The notes below the pieces were generated by a model that was not told where the DNA came from, did not search any database, and was given only the letters and a program-made list of their open reading frames with translations. The position numbers were made by a program, and so were the translations under genes. Below, in pieces: positions 1 through 11,623 of a stretch of DNA of 64,000 nt (position 1 is its first letter; each line of letters begins with the position of its first letter). The DNA is from Chrysomallon squamiferum (lineage: Eukaryota; Mollusca; Gastropoda; Neomphalida; Peltospiridae), in NCBI GenBank assembly GCA_012295275.1, contig CM022668.1:697157-761156 (forward strand), given 5' to 3'.

Positions 1-240
1 TATGTGTGTGTTTATGCATGCATGAATATGTACATATTTTGTTGTAGATGAAGTGATAGAATTAATGTGTACATTGTTTCTGTAGATATAGGTTTGTATA
101 TAGTTTATGTATGTAATGTGTGTTAAGATAGTTAATTTATATACAGACATGTGATTAAGATATTGAAAAATACCATTTTCATAGTAAATATTTTAGAATT
201 TGTTGACTGACATTTTTTTCTTCTTTTTCTTCTTCTTCAG

Positions 241-266
241 GACAACCAGAAAGCCATCAGTATCTG
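241..266 (+). CDS. Juxtamembrane exon
   Basis: It lies between a polypyrimidine tract ending in cag and a GTAATA donor. The 26 nt encode TTRKPSVS plus one base. That base completes GAA (Glu) with the first two bases of the next exon. It is short and rests on phase matching, so it is less certain than the others. Confidence 0.5.
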
Positions 267-3200
267 GTAATATCAAACTTCTTTACCTTTTGTTATCTCT
301 CTTTTTTATTTTGTATCTGTCTGTCAGTCTGTCTATTGATCTCTGTTTGTCTGTCTATATATCTATTTGTCTGTGTGCATGTAAACAGACATCATGTTGA
401 ATGTTAATAAATGTCAAATGTTTTGTTGGTTGAATGTGTAAGAGGATTTGACAGAAACTGATGGCACAACTACTAATAACATGAACAATGACTGGATGAT
501 GATACATTCTTACTTAAATATATGACATTAATTTTTAGTGTTATTAAATATCTTATCGCAAACCCTTGATGACTGTGAGCAGCAGTATCATCTACATGTT
601 TTAAGAAATCAAGGTGTAGGCTAATTCCTGCTCCAACAAGAAATATAAAGCAGATGTGCCTATCTTAGTGAATTCTTTTTATTTTATTTTATTTGTTTTC
701 CACACAACTTGTTATCACCATTGTAGGAAATACCTGAGAGTGTTGACTTGAATACATCATAGTCAGTCTTAATGCAAAATGTTAACTCAGTTAATGCAAT
801 GTTCATTTCATGTTAACAAAGAAAACTCTACTGACAGATGTATGCAGTAAATGTGGGAGTTGTTCAAAGTGTTTAATTTGTTGTGAGACTGTTTACAAAT
901 AAAATTATTTTAATTACAGAAATGATGGCATGCTTTTGATCAAAAATATTTTTAAAATATTACCAGTAAACAATGTTTTTCAAAAATAACATCAGCCCCA
1001 ATGATCACAAATTGGTCAAGACTGGTAAAAAGAGAACATTTTCCCAGCACTGATATTATAAAATATAGTTACTTTTTTTAATAGTTTGTAATATTTATTA
1101 GAAATAGACAAATCACTTTCTTCATGTTCTGCTTTTATGCAAAAAAACATTCAGTTCTTTTCAGTTCATTTTTTAACAGGAATTTGATAATTACCTTTTT
1201 TAATTATTTATTATTTATGTTGAAAACATTTTTCAATTAATATTTAAATACTTCTTCAATTTTATTTAGAAACAGAAGAAAGAACTAATACTGTTGGTCT
1301 GATTGCTGGTATCATCACTGTTATTGTTGTTGCATTTATCACTTTTGGAGTAATATGTTATAAAAAAGGTAAGAATATCTAACTTCTTAATTAAACATTT
1401 ATTTTGTAACTAGTCCATTAGATGTGTGCCAAAAATGGCATATCCTGTAACAAAATGGCTGCTTCTGGTTAGACTTGAGAGCAGGGCAATCTGAATATCT
1501 ACATAAAGTTCTGATGATTTTGGGTAAAAAAAAGTGCATAAAATGTATTATTGGTGAACAAAAATGTGCCTTCAGAATGACATAATTATGATGTTCCAGA
1601 GAGACAATGAGCATGCTAAAAAGCAAAGGATGATTAAAATTACTGCACAAATTGAATACTCAACACTCTCATTTCAGTTAAGATCACTTGAATTTAATTT
1701 AAGGTTTCTGCCTGAATCCCTTTGGTACCTTTTCTCAGATCTCAAAGTTGTTTTTTCAGAAGGTTTAAGAAAAAATGGCCACCTGTGTGAAGTTTGTTTA
1801 GATTCAGAGAAACATCACTTACAAAGGTTTTCTTTTCAAACCAGGTTTGAATGGGTTCAGAAATAAATATTGAATACATGTCTGACAAATATGGATACGA
1901 AAGTATCTCATGAATAAAATTGAAGACTGTGATACTCTACACAACTGGTTCATTATGGAGTAATACTGCTTGTGTTACTGTTGATGCTGAACATGAAGAT
2001 TCGGAATAAGTGTAACAAGAGGTTCTTGAAAATATAAGCATTTATGCCATCCCCCTCTGTGCCTCTAATGATGGGTCAGCATTGTATATGTAAAAGTGAA
2101 TGAAACTGCTTGTGTTCTAACATGTAAATGATTGAATAACAGCACTGAGATAAGAGATGATCTGAACAGAGGCAGGAAAGAAAGTTGACCTAAGTTCATA
2201 CATTACAGTGGTGATCATTTGTCCAGATAAATTGTGTCATTCATGTCAATTACTGCTGTCAGCAGTGCCACACAAAAATTTGGAAAGCATATTTTGGTTC
2301 TTTAATTTCACTTTCCTATCTGCCAGTAATTCATTTATGGCCTCTGCAGGACTTGGTGGCAGCCATTTTGAATTTATACAAATTTTGTACTTGCAGTTGA
2401 AACACTTCCGTCAACACATTTTTAAAATATCAGAGTAGATATAATGTAAAAATATTTACTTTTTAAATTTCAGGAGGTTTCAAGAGGATTAAAACATTTT
2501 GTGCTAAAAAAGATAAGAAGGATAAAGGTAAGGAAATAAGTAAAAATTCAGATATTATAACATATCCAGCTGGCATACTGATATTTTGATCTCTGGCACC
2601 CAAAAATAAAATCTCGGATCATTTGTCACCATAAATTGTGTGTTTCATGTCACCTGCATCTTATCTGCTGTCTGCGATGCCACACAAAAATTTTGAAGGA
2701 ACATTTTTGTTCTTTAATGACACTGTCCTATCTGCCAGTAATACATTTATGGGGTCTAGAGCAGGCTGTTTAAGAGATAATGGTCTCTACAGGACTTGCT
2801 GGCAGCCATTTTGAATTTATATAAATAGTGTACTTCCAGTTTAATGGCTTCCGTCAGCATGTTTTTTAAATATCAGAATATGCATAATGTTAAAATATTT
2901 ATGTTTCAAATTTCAGGAGGTTTCAAGACAGACAAAGCATCTGATTCTAGAAAAGGTAAGAAGGATAATGGTAAGGAAATAAGTGGAAACTAAAGATGCT
3001 GTATTTATGTATATATTGATATTACCATATTATACATTTATATATATGAACTGGTGTGTCTCTGAGTGTAAGTCAGTGTTTGACACCAAAAATGTATTTT
3101 AGTATAAATATCTTAAAATATAGTGTTGCCATAAAAATTCTCTATTAAAAAAATTGTAAAGTATTGTTAATTTGTAACGAAACATTTCTAGGATATTGAA

Positions 3201-3520
3201 AAAATGTGGATGTTATTTTTCTTTTTTCTTATTTAAGAGGAAAATATAATTAACAGTTGTTGTAATTTTGATATTCAGATAAAGAGACAATGATCAACAT
3301 AGTGAACAGTAGCGGAACACAGTGTGTTCAGATAGGAAACTACTCACAAATTAGAATTACGGTATCAGAGGAATTTGTTTCTTTGTTCTTCTTTTCTTTT
3401 TCTTTTTAGTTGTCTTTTTTAAGTTTGCTTTGGATAGTTTAGCGATAATAACTTATTTAATGTTGATTATTATGATAAAAATAATGATAATGACAATTGT
3501 ACAGATAATTATCAGTGATA

Positions 3521-3554
<34 letters not shown>

Positions 3555-6500
3555 ATGTAAACGATTTATACATAAAAACACACAGATACTACAGATACTA
3601 CAACTCACTTTTTTCATTGCCTACACATTTACTGATATATTTACTAACTTTATAACTGTTTCAAACTTCAGACTTGTGATGGTGACACTAAGGAGCAAAC
3701 ATTATCTGAGGTATTTTAATTCATATTTTACTGTTACTGATACTTTCCAGTTTACAAATTGTTAAATAATTTGTTGGTAAATAAACATTTACATACCCAT
3801 ACATACACACAGAGAGACACCTATATATCATTATCATAGTTAAAAATAAATTCAGTTTATACATGCAGGCTTATATTTTTATTTACTTAAATCACTTTAA
3901 TTTATTTTTCAGCCTTTGCTGTGTGTTGATCATGATAAACAGACAAGCACAGTAAGTTTTCAAGTAAGAAAACTCAAAATAGTGTTACCAGATACTCAGA
4001 ATATTGTTTATGAGTTACATTAAATACTGTTTATCACTTACTCAAAATGTTATTAATTAATCACTGAAATAGCACTGTCAGTTACTCAAAACAGATACTA
4101 TCAGGTAATCAATATACTGTTTATTAATTAGTCAAAATACTATTTGTTAGATAATCAAAATACTTGTTATCAGTTATTCAAGTAATTATTTTTTTATCAG
4201 ATGTTCTAAATGCTGTTTATCATTACTGAAACCAAAATTTAGTCATTACTCAGAATATTATTTAATAGTAAATTACTGAGTTAATAAAAATAGTACTTTA
4301 TCTATTACATGAAATATTGCTCTGAATACTATTTTTTTAATGTACTGCTATTCGATATATTTTTCATGTGCTTATTACTGATTGTAAAAATAATATTTCA
4401 TATTAATGAGCACTGAAATAGTTTCTGATCTATTACTCAAAATACCATGTTATGAGTTCACTCAGAACAGACATCACCGTTTGCTCAAAATCAGTTTCAT
4501 CTTACATCCATCACAGTTCGAGAGTTACTGACGTATGTTACTCAGTTGTTATAGTTGTGTGAGTTGTGTGTTACTCAGTTGTTAGAGTTGTATGTGACTC
4601 AGTTGTTAGAGTTGTGTGAGTTGTGTGTTACTCATTTGTTAGAGTTGTATGTTACTCAGTTGTTAGAGTTGTGTGAGTTGTGTGTGACTCAGTTGTTAGA
4701 GTTGTGTGAGTTGTGTGTTACTCACTTGTTAGAGTTGTATGTTACTCAGTTGTTAGAGTTGTGTGAGTTGTATGTTACTCAGTTGTTAGAGTTGTATGTT
4801 ACTCAGTTGTTATAGTTGTGTGAGTTGTGTGTTACTCAGGTGTTAGAGTTGTATGTTACTCAGTTATTAGAGTTGTATGTAACTCAGGTGTTAGAGTTGT
4901 ATGTAACTCAGGTGTTAGAGTTGTATGTTACTCAGGTGTTAGAGTTGTATGTAACTCAGTTGTTAGAGTTGTATGTTACTCAGTTGTTAGAGTTGTATGT
5001 TACTCAGGTGTTAGATTGTATGTTACTCAGTTGTTAGAGTTGTATGTTACTCAGTTATTAGAGTTGTATGTGACTCAGATGTTAGAGTTGTATGTTACTC
5101 AGGTGTTAGAGTTGTATGTAACTCAGTTGTTAGAGTTGTATGTTACTCAGTTGTTAGAGTTGTATGTTACTCAGGTGTTAGATTGTATGTTACTCAGTTG
5201 TTAGAGTTGTATGTTACTCAGTTATTAGAGTTGTATGTGACTCAGATGTTAGAGTTGTATGTTACTCAGTTGTTAGAGTTGTGTGTAACTCAGGTGTTAG
5301 AGTTGTAAGTTACTCAGTTATTAGAGTTGTATGTAACTCAGGTGTTAGAGTTGTATGTAACTCAGGTGTTAGAGTTGTATGTTACTCAGGTGTTAGAGTT
5401 GTATGTTACTCAGTTATTAGAGTTGTATGTAACTCAGGTGTTAGAGTTGTATGTTACTCAGTTGTTAGAGTTGTATGTAACTCAGTTTTTAGAGTTGTAT
5501 GTTACTCAGTTGTTAGAGTTGTATGTTACTCAGGTGTTAGATTGTATGTGACTCAGTTGTTAGAGTTGTATGTTACTCAGTTATTAGAGTTGTATGTAAC
5601 TCAGGTGTTAGAGTTGTATGTTACTCAGTTATTAGAGTTGTATGTAACTCAGGTGTTAGAGTTGTATGTAACTCAGTTGTTAGAGTTGTATGTTACTCAG
5701 GTGTTAGAGTTGTATGTAACTCAGTTGTTAGATTGTATGTTACTCAGGTGTTAGAGTTGTATGTTACTCAGTTATTAGAGTTGTATGTAACTCAGGTGTT
5801 TGAGTTGTATGTTACTCAGTTATTAGAGTTGTATGTTACTCAGTTATTAGAGTTGTATGTTACTCAGTTGTTAGAGTTGTATGTGACTCAGTTGTTAGAG
5901 TTGTATGTTACTCAGTTGTTAGAGTTGTATGTTACACAGGTGTTAGAGTTGTATGTAACTCAGTTGTTAGAGTTGTATGTTACTCAGTTGTTAGAGTTGT
6001 ATGTTACACAGGTGTTAGAGTTGTATGTAACTCAGGTGTTAGAGTTGTATGTTACTCAGTTATTAGAGTTGTATGTGACTCAGTTGTTAGAGTTGTATGT
6101 GACTCAGTTGTTAGAGTTGTATGTGACTCAGTTGTTAGAGTTGTATGTTACTCAGTTGTTAGAGTTGTATGTGACTCAGTTGTTAGAGTTGTATGTGACT
6201 CAGTTGTTAGAGTTGTATGTTACTCAGTTGTTAGAGTTGTATGTTAGAGTTATGTTACTCAGTTGTTAGAGTTGTATGTTACTCAGTTGTTAGAGTTGTA
6301 TGTGACTCAGTTGTTAGAGTTGTATGTGACTCAGTTGTTAGAGTTGTATGTGACTCAGTTGTTAGAGTTGTATGTGACTCAGTTGTTAGAGTTGTATGTG
6401 ACTCAGTTGTTAGAGTTGTATGTTAGACAGGTGTTAGAGTTGTATGTTACTCAGTTGTTAGAGTTGTATGTTAGACAGGTGTTAGAGTTGTATGTTAGAC

Positions 6501-7198
6501 AGGTGTTAGAGTTGTATGTTAGACAGGTGTTAGAGTTGTATGTTAGACAGGTGTCAGAGTTGTATGTTAGACAGGTATTAGAGTTGTATGTTAGACAGGT
6601 GTTAGAGTTGTATGTTACTCAGTTGTTGGAGTTGTATGTGACTCAGTTGTTAACATTGCCTATGACTTCCAAAACATGGGCAGTCTGAGTGAAGTCAAAT
6701 TACAGGGATGATGACTATCAATATCCAGCAACATACTGCACTTTGAGGATCACAAAGTAACAATAAACTCATCGCATTAATTTTGTGGTATGACAGCAAT
6801 TGTTTCATTTTGACTGCAGACAACAACAAAGAGGCATAAACAACACAGCCTAGAAATATATGTTCTGATTTGTAAAGTTAATTTTAGAACTATTTATCCA
6901 TGTTTTCCATCGATTACTGGTATACATACACACATATACATGCCTAACATTTCTAGAAACACAGGTGCCATAGATACAAATATAAATTGACCAGGTTATC
7001 ACACATTGAAAACACCCAGATATTACAGATACTATAACTCACTACATGTTTACTGATATATTTACTAACTTTATAACTGTTTTAAACTTCAGACTTATTG
7101 TGAAGCTGATGAGCAAACATTATTAAAGGTATTTTGAATTATATTTTATTGTCACTGATACTTTCCAGTTTACAAATTATTAAATAATTTTTAGTAAA

Positions 7199-7252
<54 letters not shown>

Positions 7253-7932
7253 AACACTGGCAAAGAAACATAAACAATTAACACAATCAAGAAATATTTT
7301 TTCTTATTTGTAAAATTCATTTTAGAACTAGATACCCATTTTTTCCACCTTTTACCAGTATACATACACACATACACATACATAACGTTTCTAAAAACAC
7401 AGGTGTCATAGATACACAAATAAACTGACCAGGTTTTCACACATAAAAAACACAGATACTACAGATACTATAACTCACTACATGTTTACTGATATAGTTA
7501 CTAATTTTATAACTGTTTCAAACTTCAGACTTGTGATGGTGACATAAAGGAGCAAACATCATTAAAGGTATATTAATTTATATTTTATTTTCACTGATAC
7601 TTAGCAGTTTACAAATTGATAAATATTTTTTCTAAACACACACACACACACACACACCAATATAGCATTATTATAAATAAAAATTAATTCAGTTTATATG
7701 TAATATGGACACACACAAACACACACACACACACACACCAATATAGCATTATTGTAAATAAAAATTAATTCAGTTTATATGTAATATGGACACACAAACA
7801 CAATGATTAAATATACATACATTCATACATGTCAGTTAATTAGATTTTTAAATTTTGTTTAGTGTCTGCCACATGAACTTAATAACATAATTTCAGGTTC
7901 CTACATTTGGAGAAAATGCAGTTATTACTTGA
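241..7932 (+). CDS. 3' part of a single-pass membrane protein gene with a cytoplasmic RHIM-like motif
   Basis: Ten exons join in frame: 241-266, 1270-1368, 2474-2527, 2917-2970 (or 2917-2955), 3279-3361, 3672-3710, 3913-3951, 7093-7128, 7529-7567 and 7897-7932, ending in TGA. The visible product is about 167 residues; the 5' end lies outside the window. Reading order is a Thr/Ser/Glu juxtamembrane piece, a hydrophobic segment (VGLIAGIITVIVVAFITFGV) followed by CYKK, a Lys-rich tail repeated twice as GGFK..., a RHIM-like motif, three related short exons (TCDGD..EQT), and the end FGENAVIT. Known biology: RHIMs (RIPK1, RIPK3, TRIF, insect IMD/PGRP-L) build amyloid signalling assemblies in innate immunity and cell death. 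Inference: a type I receptor or adaptor whose tail nucleates RHIM assemblies. The ectodomain family is unknown. All acceptors and donors are AG/GT and every phase matches, which is strong support for one gene. Confidence 0.72.
1270..1368 (+). CDS. Transmembrane exon
   Basis: The acceptor is tttatttag and the donor is GTAAGA. It encodes TEERTNTVGLIAG followed by an uninterrupted hydrophobic run and CYKK. The basic residues after the hydrophobic stretch act as a stop-transfer signal, so the C-terminus is expected in the cytosol (type I topology). Confidence 0.75.
2474..2527 (+). CDS. Basic tail exon, copy 1
   Basis: The acceptor is aaatttcag and the donor is GTAAGG. It encodes GGFKRIKTFCAKKDKKDK. 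The exon and about 260 bp of upstream intron are duplicated 443 bp downstream. Confidence 0.7.
2917..2970 (+). CDS. Basic tail exon, copy 2
   Basis: It encodes GGFKTDKASDSRK, then GKKDN if the second donor is used. Two in-phase donors exist, after 2955 and after 2970. The longer form is 54 nt, the same as copy 1. It is clearly paralogous to 2474-2527. Confidence 0.65.
3279..3361 (+). CDS. RHIM-like exon
   Basis: The acceptor is gatattcag and the donor is GTATCA. The 83 nt encode DKETM, then INIVNSSGTQ, CVQIGNYSQI and RIT. The core fits the RHIM pattern [IV]-Q-[IVL]-G-x-x-x-x-[ILM], and the preceding I-x-N-S-S-G resembles the RIPK1/RIPK3 context, with a two-residue insertion before VQIG. Position 3 of the core tail is Ser, not the usual Asn. 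Confidence 0.7.
3672..3710 (+). CDS. Micro-exon 1 of the TCDGD type
   Basis: The 39 nt after aacttcag encode TCDGDTKEQTLSE and are followed by a GTATTT donor. The exon is in phase 0 on both sides, so it can be skipped or repeated without a frame change. Related exons lie at 7093 and 7529. Confidence 0.6.
3913..3951 (+). CDS. Micro-exon PLLCVDHDKQTST
   Basis: The 39 nt lie between tttttcag and a strong GTAAGT donor, phase 0 on both sides. They encode PLLCVDHDKQTST. No domain is recognised. Confidence 0.55.
4535..6652 (+). repeat. 24-bp minisatellite, about 88 copies
   Basis: The consensus unit is ttagagttgtatgt(t/a/g)actcag(t/g)tg. Because 24 is a multiple of 3, all three + frames stay open for long runs, giving artefactual peptides such as repeated LELYVTQL. 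Variants cluster: 33-bp forms with an extra gagttgtgt near 4550-4830, GTGACTCAG forms near 6060-6425, and GTTAGACAG forms near 6420-6610. This indicates local homogenisation. It lies in the intron between exons 3951 and 7093. Confidence 0.95.
7093..7128 (+). CDS. Micro-exon 2 of the TCDGD type
   Basis: The 36 nt after aacttcag encode TYCEADEQTLLK, phase 0, with donor GTATTT. The flanking intron matches that of 3672-3710 and 7529-7567. Confidence 0.6.
7199..7248 (+). repeat. (CA)n microsatellite
   Basis: An uninterrupted CA run in the intron between micro-exons 2 and 3. Shorter CA runs occur at about 7637-7658 and 7705-7738. Confidence 0.95.
7529..7567 (+). CDS. Micro-exon 3 of the TCDGD type
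   Basis: The 39 nt encode TCDGDIKEQTSLK, nearly the same as micro-exon 1. The donor is GTATAT and the phase is 0. The flanking sequence repeats that of 7093, 436 bp upstream. Confidence 0.6.
7897..7932 (+). CDS. Terminal exon with stop
   Basis: The acceptor is aatttcag. It encodes VPTFGENAVIT followed by TGA. A possible poly(A) signal AATAAA lies at 8492-8497. The start of the exon fits phase 0 left by micro-exon 3. Confidence 0.6.
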   Translation, partial: VPTFGENAVIT

Positions 7933-9148
7933 GGCTTTGAGTATAGGATTAGTTATTCTATTATACTATATTTCCTCATCAAATGAGAAGTTATAAAATG
8001 ATGAAAAGTCGCCAAGCAGAAAGTTATGAACGTCTCAAGAGAACTTGTTAAATGAAACACTGTGAAACAGAAAGTCATCAGTGTCTCATTCAGCATCTGA
8101 CAAAACATCATCAACCAAAGTCGTGTTTTTCTTGTTCAATGGATTGGATCTTAAATTAACTTTCTATGAAATCCAAATGAAATTCCCTGTCAAATCCAAA
8201 TGATTTTTTTTTTTTTTCCCACAGCACCAAATTTTTCAATCAGACCAGTTATTATTTTAACATTTTTTGCCAAAATGGGTGAACCCTCATATCATATTGA
8301 TAAAGGATACCAAATCTGCCATTTTTGTTTAGCTTGGAAATATTGGTCCTTTTGACCCTGAGTGACACACCACACTTGAGATGACCTTTATTGAAATTTA
8401 ATCCCAAGTTGATTTTTTCCTGGGTGTAATATTTTTTGTTTAGCCACAATATTTTAAAAATGCACATACATAAATAACATTTTCACATCTGAATAAAAAA
8501 TGATCATTCAGGTGAGCATTGTACAATCCATGCAGGTATGCATTTTTTAAAATTATTCATGTTATACCCATTTTATATGTGAACATGCATACATATGCAA
8601 ATGTCTTACTTTGATCAAGAGAGATTTTCCTAGCATCCAGAATTTTTTTTAAATGAGAAAATGAATTTCACATCAGACATAAGGGGAAATAAATCTGTAA
8701 GGTGTAAACATCAGTTACATTTGTTATCAGATGTAGTAATGTGTACTAATATAAAAGATTTTTATAAAGTCCTTGTGTAATTCTTTTTTTTTCATAACTC
8801 GTGATCTATGTATGCTAGAATTAATTTGTTAAAAGAATAAGAGAAAATTGAGATTTTTAATTTCAACATTGTTGTATATAAATGGTGCTATGGTTAACAT
8901 TGTTACAGTTTACAATGTTTAGGGGAACCGGAATAAGGGAGATAATATTATATGACGTCACCGGGTGCATGCGTTAGTTTTTGTTCGTAACCATTTTTTA
9001 AACGTTTGAAAACTGAAAACTGAAATGAACTTTATGTTTTAATGTTAAAACATAACAAACATGACTACTGCATTATGGGTACAAATCAAGAAATTCAAGC
9101 TGCTTTTTCAGACCCCTTCCATCTGAAATTATCGAAGATTGACGCGCG

Positions 9149-9193
<45 letters not shown>

Positions 9194-11403
9194 TAGGAAA
9201 GAAGTAAGTAAAACACCAGATCCTCTAGGTAATTGCCTATCAGTTTCACTCACTTTGTATATGTTGATATATGTTTTTGTGTGTTTTTGTTTTCTTCTTC
9301 TTCTTGTTTTGGGGGGAGTTCGGATATAAATTACAATTTAGTATTGAGAATTGTCTTTTCATAATTAGAAATAGCTAAATGACTGTTGATCTGCTTTTCA
9401 GACATAAGGACCAACTCAAAAACAAAAAGAAAGATAATTAAGTTTGGTTTAAAATTAAAAAGAGAGAGAAAAAGAACGAAAGCATTAATAGACCCGTCTA
9501 TTATGCACACTGAATGCGTAACACATGCAATTAGATTTTAAAATACCTATGACTACAATGTTGTCTTTTTAGACTGATTCATAGAGACAAATCTATTTTA
9601 AAACCAAATACACTTTCGTTTACATTTACCCCCAATCTGGAAAATTATCTTCAGAAAAAGGCCCTCTATTGTGTATTATTTTAAATGTAACATTCATCTG
9701 TTTAAACTGGTTCCCTCAGAATAAAACCTGGAATATTTATTGAAAATCCAGTGGAATTTTACTTGTATTTTTTAATTCGTTTTGTGAAGCCCACGTAATA
9801 AACAAGGTCGAAGTAAAACATTTTTCATTCAGCTTGTGCTAGCTTTCGTCGTTCAACCAATGAAAATTACTGTTACAAACAAGCTCTACTTAAGATGTGT
9901 ACTGAAACTGCGTTCATGTCAAACCACGTAACACGTTATTTCGGGATATAGGCCACTAGGGCAGACCAATAACCCCAATAGCACAGGCCCTTCTTAATTT
10001 ATAGACGTGCTCTGTTCATGTCATCTATGTAAGGGAGACAACTGGAAAATTATAATATTTTCGGTTAGTGTTATAGACAAGCAAATATAGGTTAGTGGGA
10101 GTATAACAAAAACAACTTTATTAGAAACGACGAAGTGAGAGAGAGAAAGTCTCAAAGGATAATGGTGATTAAACCTATTCCTTTTTTTAGACTGTCAGAA
10201 AATCAATAGTTAATTTAAAAACTGTATATTTTTATCTCTCATTCTTTTTTTTTTTTTTCTTTTTTTCTTCGCTATTTATTATTTCTGATATTTAAAATAA
10301 CATTATAATGTCAAAAGTATTAGATTTGAACACATTTTTAATCTTTTATAAAAAAAAATCTCTCTCTATATATATATATATACACACACACAATCTTTTT
10401 TTTTTTTTTATCTGTTTTTTTTTTTTTTTTTTTTTTTGGGGCTTTTTAATTATACTATATTTTATTCTAGTCTATTTATTCTAATCTATTTAAAGTAAAA
10501 TTACTTTTCTTAGACGAGGAAAGTTACTTTATTTTTGTCCTATTTTATAAGATTTTACCTATTTATTTTTCTTACCATGACGCTCACGTTAGTGCTAAAT
10601 ATGTATCTCATATTTGTTATTAACCGATTTCGTCTGTGTTTTAACTTAATGTTCATTCTGTTTCTTTTCGACTTTCTTCACTTTGTCTTCTCTGATCTGA
10701 ATACATTTATATCTTTTTTTCTTATTCTTATTGTTGTTTTATTATTACATTTTATTGCTTTTGTTTATCTGTGTTCTCGTTATATTTTTTTAATTCTATA
10801 TAAATTGTTCTCCTTAAATTCGTTTTCTTCATGTTTTTGTTGCGTTCTTTTCCGTAGTCTTTAGTTTTATTATTATTATTGGGTGGATTTTTTTGTTTGT
10901 TTGTTGTTAGGTTGTTGTTTTTTTGTATTTACTTTTCTTGCTATTTCTGTTCTTGTATTTCTATTGTGTAGTTATTTTCCCCTTGTCGGGGTTGTTATTT
11001 CTATTGTTCTAATTTTTTAATTCGTTTTACTTCTTATCGTCGTTGATGTTCGAATTCTTAACTATACGTCTTGTTCTTGTTCTACATCTTCTTTTATTAT
11101 TGTTGTTGTTGTTGTAAATACTGATTTTGACTATAAAGATAATGAAATATGGCACAGGACAATATAATAATGATAATAATAATAATAATAATAATATTTA
11201 GATGCCCCTGACTTCCTATGCAGTTTGACTGTTAAGTAAGTACAACGTCAGTAGAATGACTAGTAGTGTTGTAAGCACAATTTGTTTTATACTGGTCCAA
11301 GCATAATTTGAATTGTTGTGCGGCTCAGTGTTGCATCATAAAATCGATTTCTTTAGTTTCCTCGCTAGTATACTACTACTACGATTACAACCACTACTAT
11401 ATC

Positions 11404-11458
<55 letters not shown>

Positions 11459-11548
11459 AATTTTATAAAAATTGCAAGCAATATTTCATTAATCGGTTGC
11501 TAATGGTTTGTCTGTCTGGATGGCTGTCTACCTGATTATGTTTATATT

Positions 11549-11550
<2 letters not shown>
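7933..11550. other. Noncoding: 3' UTR then intergenic sequence
   Basis: I see no supported coding exon here. It holds the probable 3' UTR to about 8500, a perfect CRE (TGACGTCA) at 8953-8960, a (CA)n run at about 9149-9192, long T tracts at 10247-10440 and an (ATT)n run at about 11403-11456. Open frames around 10.5-10.9 kb are T-rich, low complexity and without gene-like composition. Confidence 0.6.

Positions 11551-11623
<73 letters not shown>

Noticed and set aside
1564-1866. 100-codon open frame
   Set aside because: It lies in the intron between the transmembrane exon and the next exon, with no recognisable domain.
4535-6652. CRISPR-like regular array
   Set aside because: There are no unique spacers between repeats and the genome is eukaryotic; it is a minisatellite.
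4555-6688. Long open frames repeating LELYVTQL or VRVVCYSV
   Set aside because: They are products of a 24-bp tandem repeat, which leaves all three frames open; there is no start context or domain, and the array is intronic.
10535-10864. 109-codon hydrophobic open frame
   Set aside because: It is T-rich low-complexity DNA (Phe/Leu/Ile only), with no gene context.
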